Program-made: the position numbers and the translations under genes
Assembly: GCA_036497895.1 (NCBI GenBank)
Contig: DASXIR010000343.1
Location: 1-14,450 of the forward strand
Source of the DNA: CAVQFC01 sp036497895
GTDB taxonomy: Bacteria; Acidobacteriota; Vicinamibacteria; Vicinamibacterales; CAVVIG01
Direction of reading: 5' to 3'
Length of the DNA stretch: 14,450 nt
The notes under the pieces: generated by a model
Databases searched by the model: none
What the model was told of the DNA's origin: nothing
What the model saw: the letters and a program-made list of their open reading frames with translations, nothing else
In this document: one piece after another, positions 12,840-14,450 of the stretch
Layout: every line of letters starts with the position of its first letter
Position numbering within the stretch: the first letter of the stretch is position 1

Positions 12840-14450
12840 TTAAGATCCTGGCGTCGTGATTTTAAGCCCCTGCGGCGCGGTGGGCGGCGGCGAGGCCTCG
12901 GTCACAGGGACCGACTTGCCGGCCACCGTCATGGTCGTGTTCCTGGCTGACGCCGTGTTGGCGGTCGCGCTATAGCTGACCGCGCCGTTGCCGTTGCCGC
13001 TCGAGCCGCTGGTGATGCTCAACCAACTGGCGGGGTCGCTTGCCGTCCACGTGCAGCCGGCCGGTGCCGTGACGGTCGCCGTGCCGGTCCCACCCGCGCT
13101 CGTCAGCGAGATGCTCGACGGCGACACCGTGTAGCTGCAGGCGGCGGCCGCTTCGTTGACGGGAATGGTCTGACCCGCGACCGTCAGCGTCGTGTTCTGC
13201 GGATTCGTCGACGCGTTCGCAATGGCGGAGTACGACACGGTGCCGTTGCCGTTGCCGCTTGAGCCGCTTGTGATGCTCAACCAGCTGGCGCTTTCGGTCG
13301 CCGTCCACGTGCAGCCGCTCGGCGCCGTCACCGTCGCGGACCCGGTGCCGCCGCTGCTGGCCAGCGAGATGCTCGAGGGCGACACCGTGTAGGTGCAGAC
13401 GGCCGCCGCTTCCGTGACCGCCACGGCCTTACCAGCGATTGTCATCGTGGTGTTCTGCGCGGTGGTTGAGGTGTTGGCGGTCGCCGAGTACGACACCGTG
13501 CCGTTACCCGAACCGCTCGCGCCGCTGGTAATGCTCAGCCAGCTCGCGGATTCCGTGGCCGTCCACGTGCAGCCGCTCGGCGCCGTCACGGTCGCGGACC
13601 CGGTGCCGCCGCTGCTCGCCAACGAGATGCTCGTCGGCGACACGGTGTAGGTGCACGCGGCCGCGGCCTCTGTGACCGCGATCGACTGTCCGGCGACCGT
13701 CATCGAGGTGTTCTGCGAGGTCGTTGACGTGTTGGCGGTCGCCGAGTACGACACCGTGCCGTTACCCGAACCGCTCGCACCGCTGGTGATGCTCAGCCAG
13801 CTCGCAGATTCTGTGGCCGTCCACGTGCAGCCGCTCTGTGTCGTCACGGTCGCCGAACCGGTGCCGCCCGCGCTCGGCATTGAGATGCTCGACGGTGAGA
13901 CAGTGTAGCTGCAGGCGGCGGCGGCCTCCGTCACCGGAATCACCTGACCCGCGATCGTCACCGTGGTGTTCTGCGCACTGGTGGACGTGTTGGCCGTCGC
14001 CGAGAACGACACAGTGCCGTTCCCGGAGCCGCTGGCACCGCTGGTGATGCTCAACCAACTTGCGGTTTCGGTGGCGGTCCAGGCGCAGCCGCTTGGTGCG
14101 GTCACGGTCGCCGAACCGGTGCCGCCCGCGCTCGGCATCGAGACGCTCGACGGCGACACCGCGTACGTGCAGGACGTCGTTCCGGTGAAGGAGAACGTAT
14201 CGACTGACAGGGCACTGCTACTGCTGCCACCGGGACCGACCGCGGCGACGCTGGCGCTGTAGATCACCCCGCTCGGTGGAACGGGCGAGAGTAGCGTCGT
14301 GAAGTTGACGGCGATGTTGTTAGAGGCATCCGGCGTCGGCTTGCCGAGCCCAACCGTCTGAAACGGCTGAGTTGCTCCTGGCATGTAGAACTGAAGCTCG
14401 TACGAGGTCAGGAGCGGAGTGCCATCTGAAGCCGTTGAATTCTGATCGCT
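12840..14450 (-). CDS. Secreted Fn3 and five-repeat BACON protein, N-terminus outside window
   Basis: The frame is open to the right edge of the window, so the gene is incomplete at its 5' end; the ATG at 14384 is internal. The visible 536 residues begin with a fibronectin type III-like domain (about 1-88; SYELQFYMPG, VNFTTLLSPV, YSASVAAVGPGG). Five BACON-type beta-sandwich repeats follow, beginning at about 94, 180, 266, 352 and 438. Each has two Cys 28 residues apart (C at the first position and again in SGC[AT]W), ASWLSITSG, and an [AS]GSGNGTVS[YF]-like strand. The tail is Pro-rich and ends TAPQGLKITTPGS. BACON domains are thought to bind carbohydrate or mucin-like targets; in Acidobacteriota they form stalks on secreted proteins. 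Any catalytic domain would be upstream. The composition (Ser, Thr, Gly, Ala) fits an extracellular protein. It converges with the IalB gene. Confidence 0.88.
   Translation of the reverse strand, partial: SDQNSTASDGTPLLTSYELQFYMPGATQPFQTVGLGKPTPDASNNIAVNFTTLLSPVPPSGVIYSASVAAVGPGGSSSSALSVDTFSFTGTTSCTYAVSPSSVSMPSAGGTGSATVTAPSGCAWTATETASWLSITSGASGSGNGTVSFSATANTSTSAQNTTVTIAGQVIPVTEAAAACSYTVSPSSISMPSAGGTGSATVTTQSGCTWTATESASWLSITSGASGSGNGTVSYSATANTSTTSQNTSMTVAGQSIAVTEAAAACTYTVSPTSISLASSGGTGSATVTAPSGCTWTATESASWLSITSGASGSGNGTVSYSATANTSTTAQNTTMTIAGKAVAVTEAAAVCTYTVSPSSISLASSGGTGSATVTAPSGCTWTATESASWLSITSGSSGNGNGTVSYSAIANASTNPQNTTLTVAGQTIPVNEAAAACSYTVSPSSISLTSAGGTGTATVTAPAGCTWTASDPASWLSITSGSSGNGNGAVSYSATANTASARNTTMTVAGKSVPVTEASPPPTAPQGLKITTPGS
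12891..14171 (-). repeat. Five tandem 258-bp units encoding BACON domains
   Basis: The units start at 14171, 13913, 13655, 13397 and 13139 (minus strand) and are exactly 258 bp (86 codons) apart. The last is slightly shorter, with one residue lost near NTASARN. Similarity is uneven along the DNA. Units 3 and 4 are almost identical over about 58 bp (13301-13358 against 13559-13616, one difference seen), while other parts differ at many third positions. This mosaic suggests local gene conversion. The period keeps the frame, so units can be gained or lost without breaking the protein. Confidence 0.9.

Noticed and set aside
12891..14171. Regular spaced repeats that could be mistaken for a CRISPR array
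   Set aside because: Units of 258 bp are coding throughout, translate to a known domain type, and have no short repeat/unique spacer pattern.
13192..14262. A chain of + strand open frames of about 258 bp, each starting where the last one stops
   Set aside because: They are antisense shadows of the BACON repeats. The equal length comes from the 258-bp repeat period, and the minus-strand frame has clear domain sequence.

Overview
The window is high-GC DNA with closely packed genes on both strands. It looks like a member of the Acidobacteriota, probably near the Vicinamibacteria. This is inference: the tandem BACON repeats, the secreted family with a DGHPDLQG motif, the winged-helix/ATPase/TPR regulator and the ECF41 sigma factor with a C-terminal extension form a combination I associate with that group. 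No rRNA, tRNA, CRISPR array, transposase or integrase was seen.

Layout. At the left edge is a possible last few codons of a + strand gene (1-47). A minus-strand group follows: a PilZ protein with a receiver-like N-terminal half (2806-2066), a secreted protein of unknown function (1998-856) and a Tat-exported alpha/beta hydrolase (859-95). The hydrolase has no ordinary start codon in the expected place; its best start is a CTG overlapping the upstream stop. A small secreted + strand protein (3015-3362) ends at a strong hairpin shared with the next, convergent unit.

The second minus-strand unit reads 7877 to 3416: a large winged-helix/ATPase/TPR regulator, a four-helix membrane protein, a 57-codon remnant of an NAD-dependent epimerase, and an ECF41 sigma factor. 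The last three are translationally coupled (ATGA overlap, then stop and start 3 nt apart). The epimerase normally accompanies ECF41 sigma factors; here almost all of it has been deleted in frame, leaving its first and last segments, ribosome binding site and stop.

Divergent from the regulator is a vanadium-haloperoxidase-like secreted enzyme (8058-9308). The shared 180-bp spacer holds three ATCCC words at exactly 11-bp intervals, the layout used by OmpR/PhoB-type winged helices, which is the DNA-binding fold of the adjacent regulator. A minus-strand pair follows: a lipoprotein serine hydrolase (12152-10596) and a di-haem cytochrome c (10552-9344). Divergent from that pair is an IalB-family periplasmic protein (12241-12813), possibly leaderless, with a perfect 7-5-7 inverted repeat in its promoter. 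The right end is the 3' part of an Fn3-plus-five-BACON-repeat secreted protein that runs off the window.

Overall theme: most products are exported (periplasmic enzymes, a cytochrome, surface repeats), with three regulatory proteins (PilZ, the winged-helix ATPase and ECF41) among them. The most noteworthy items are the collapsed epimerase between sigma factor and membrane protein, the 11-bp phased repeats, and the CTG/slippery-site junction before the Tat hydrolase.
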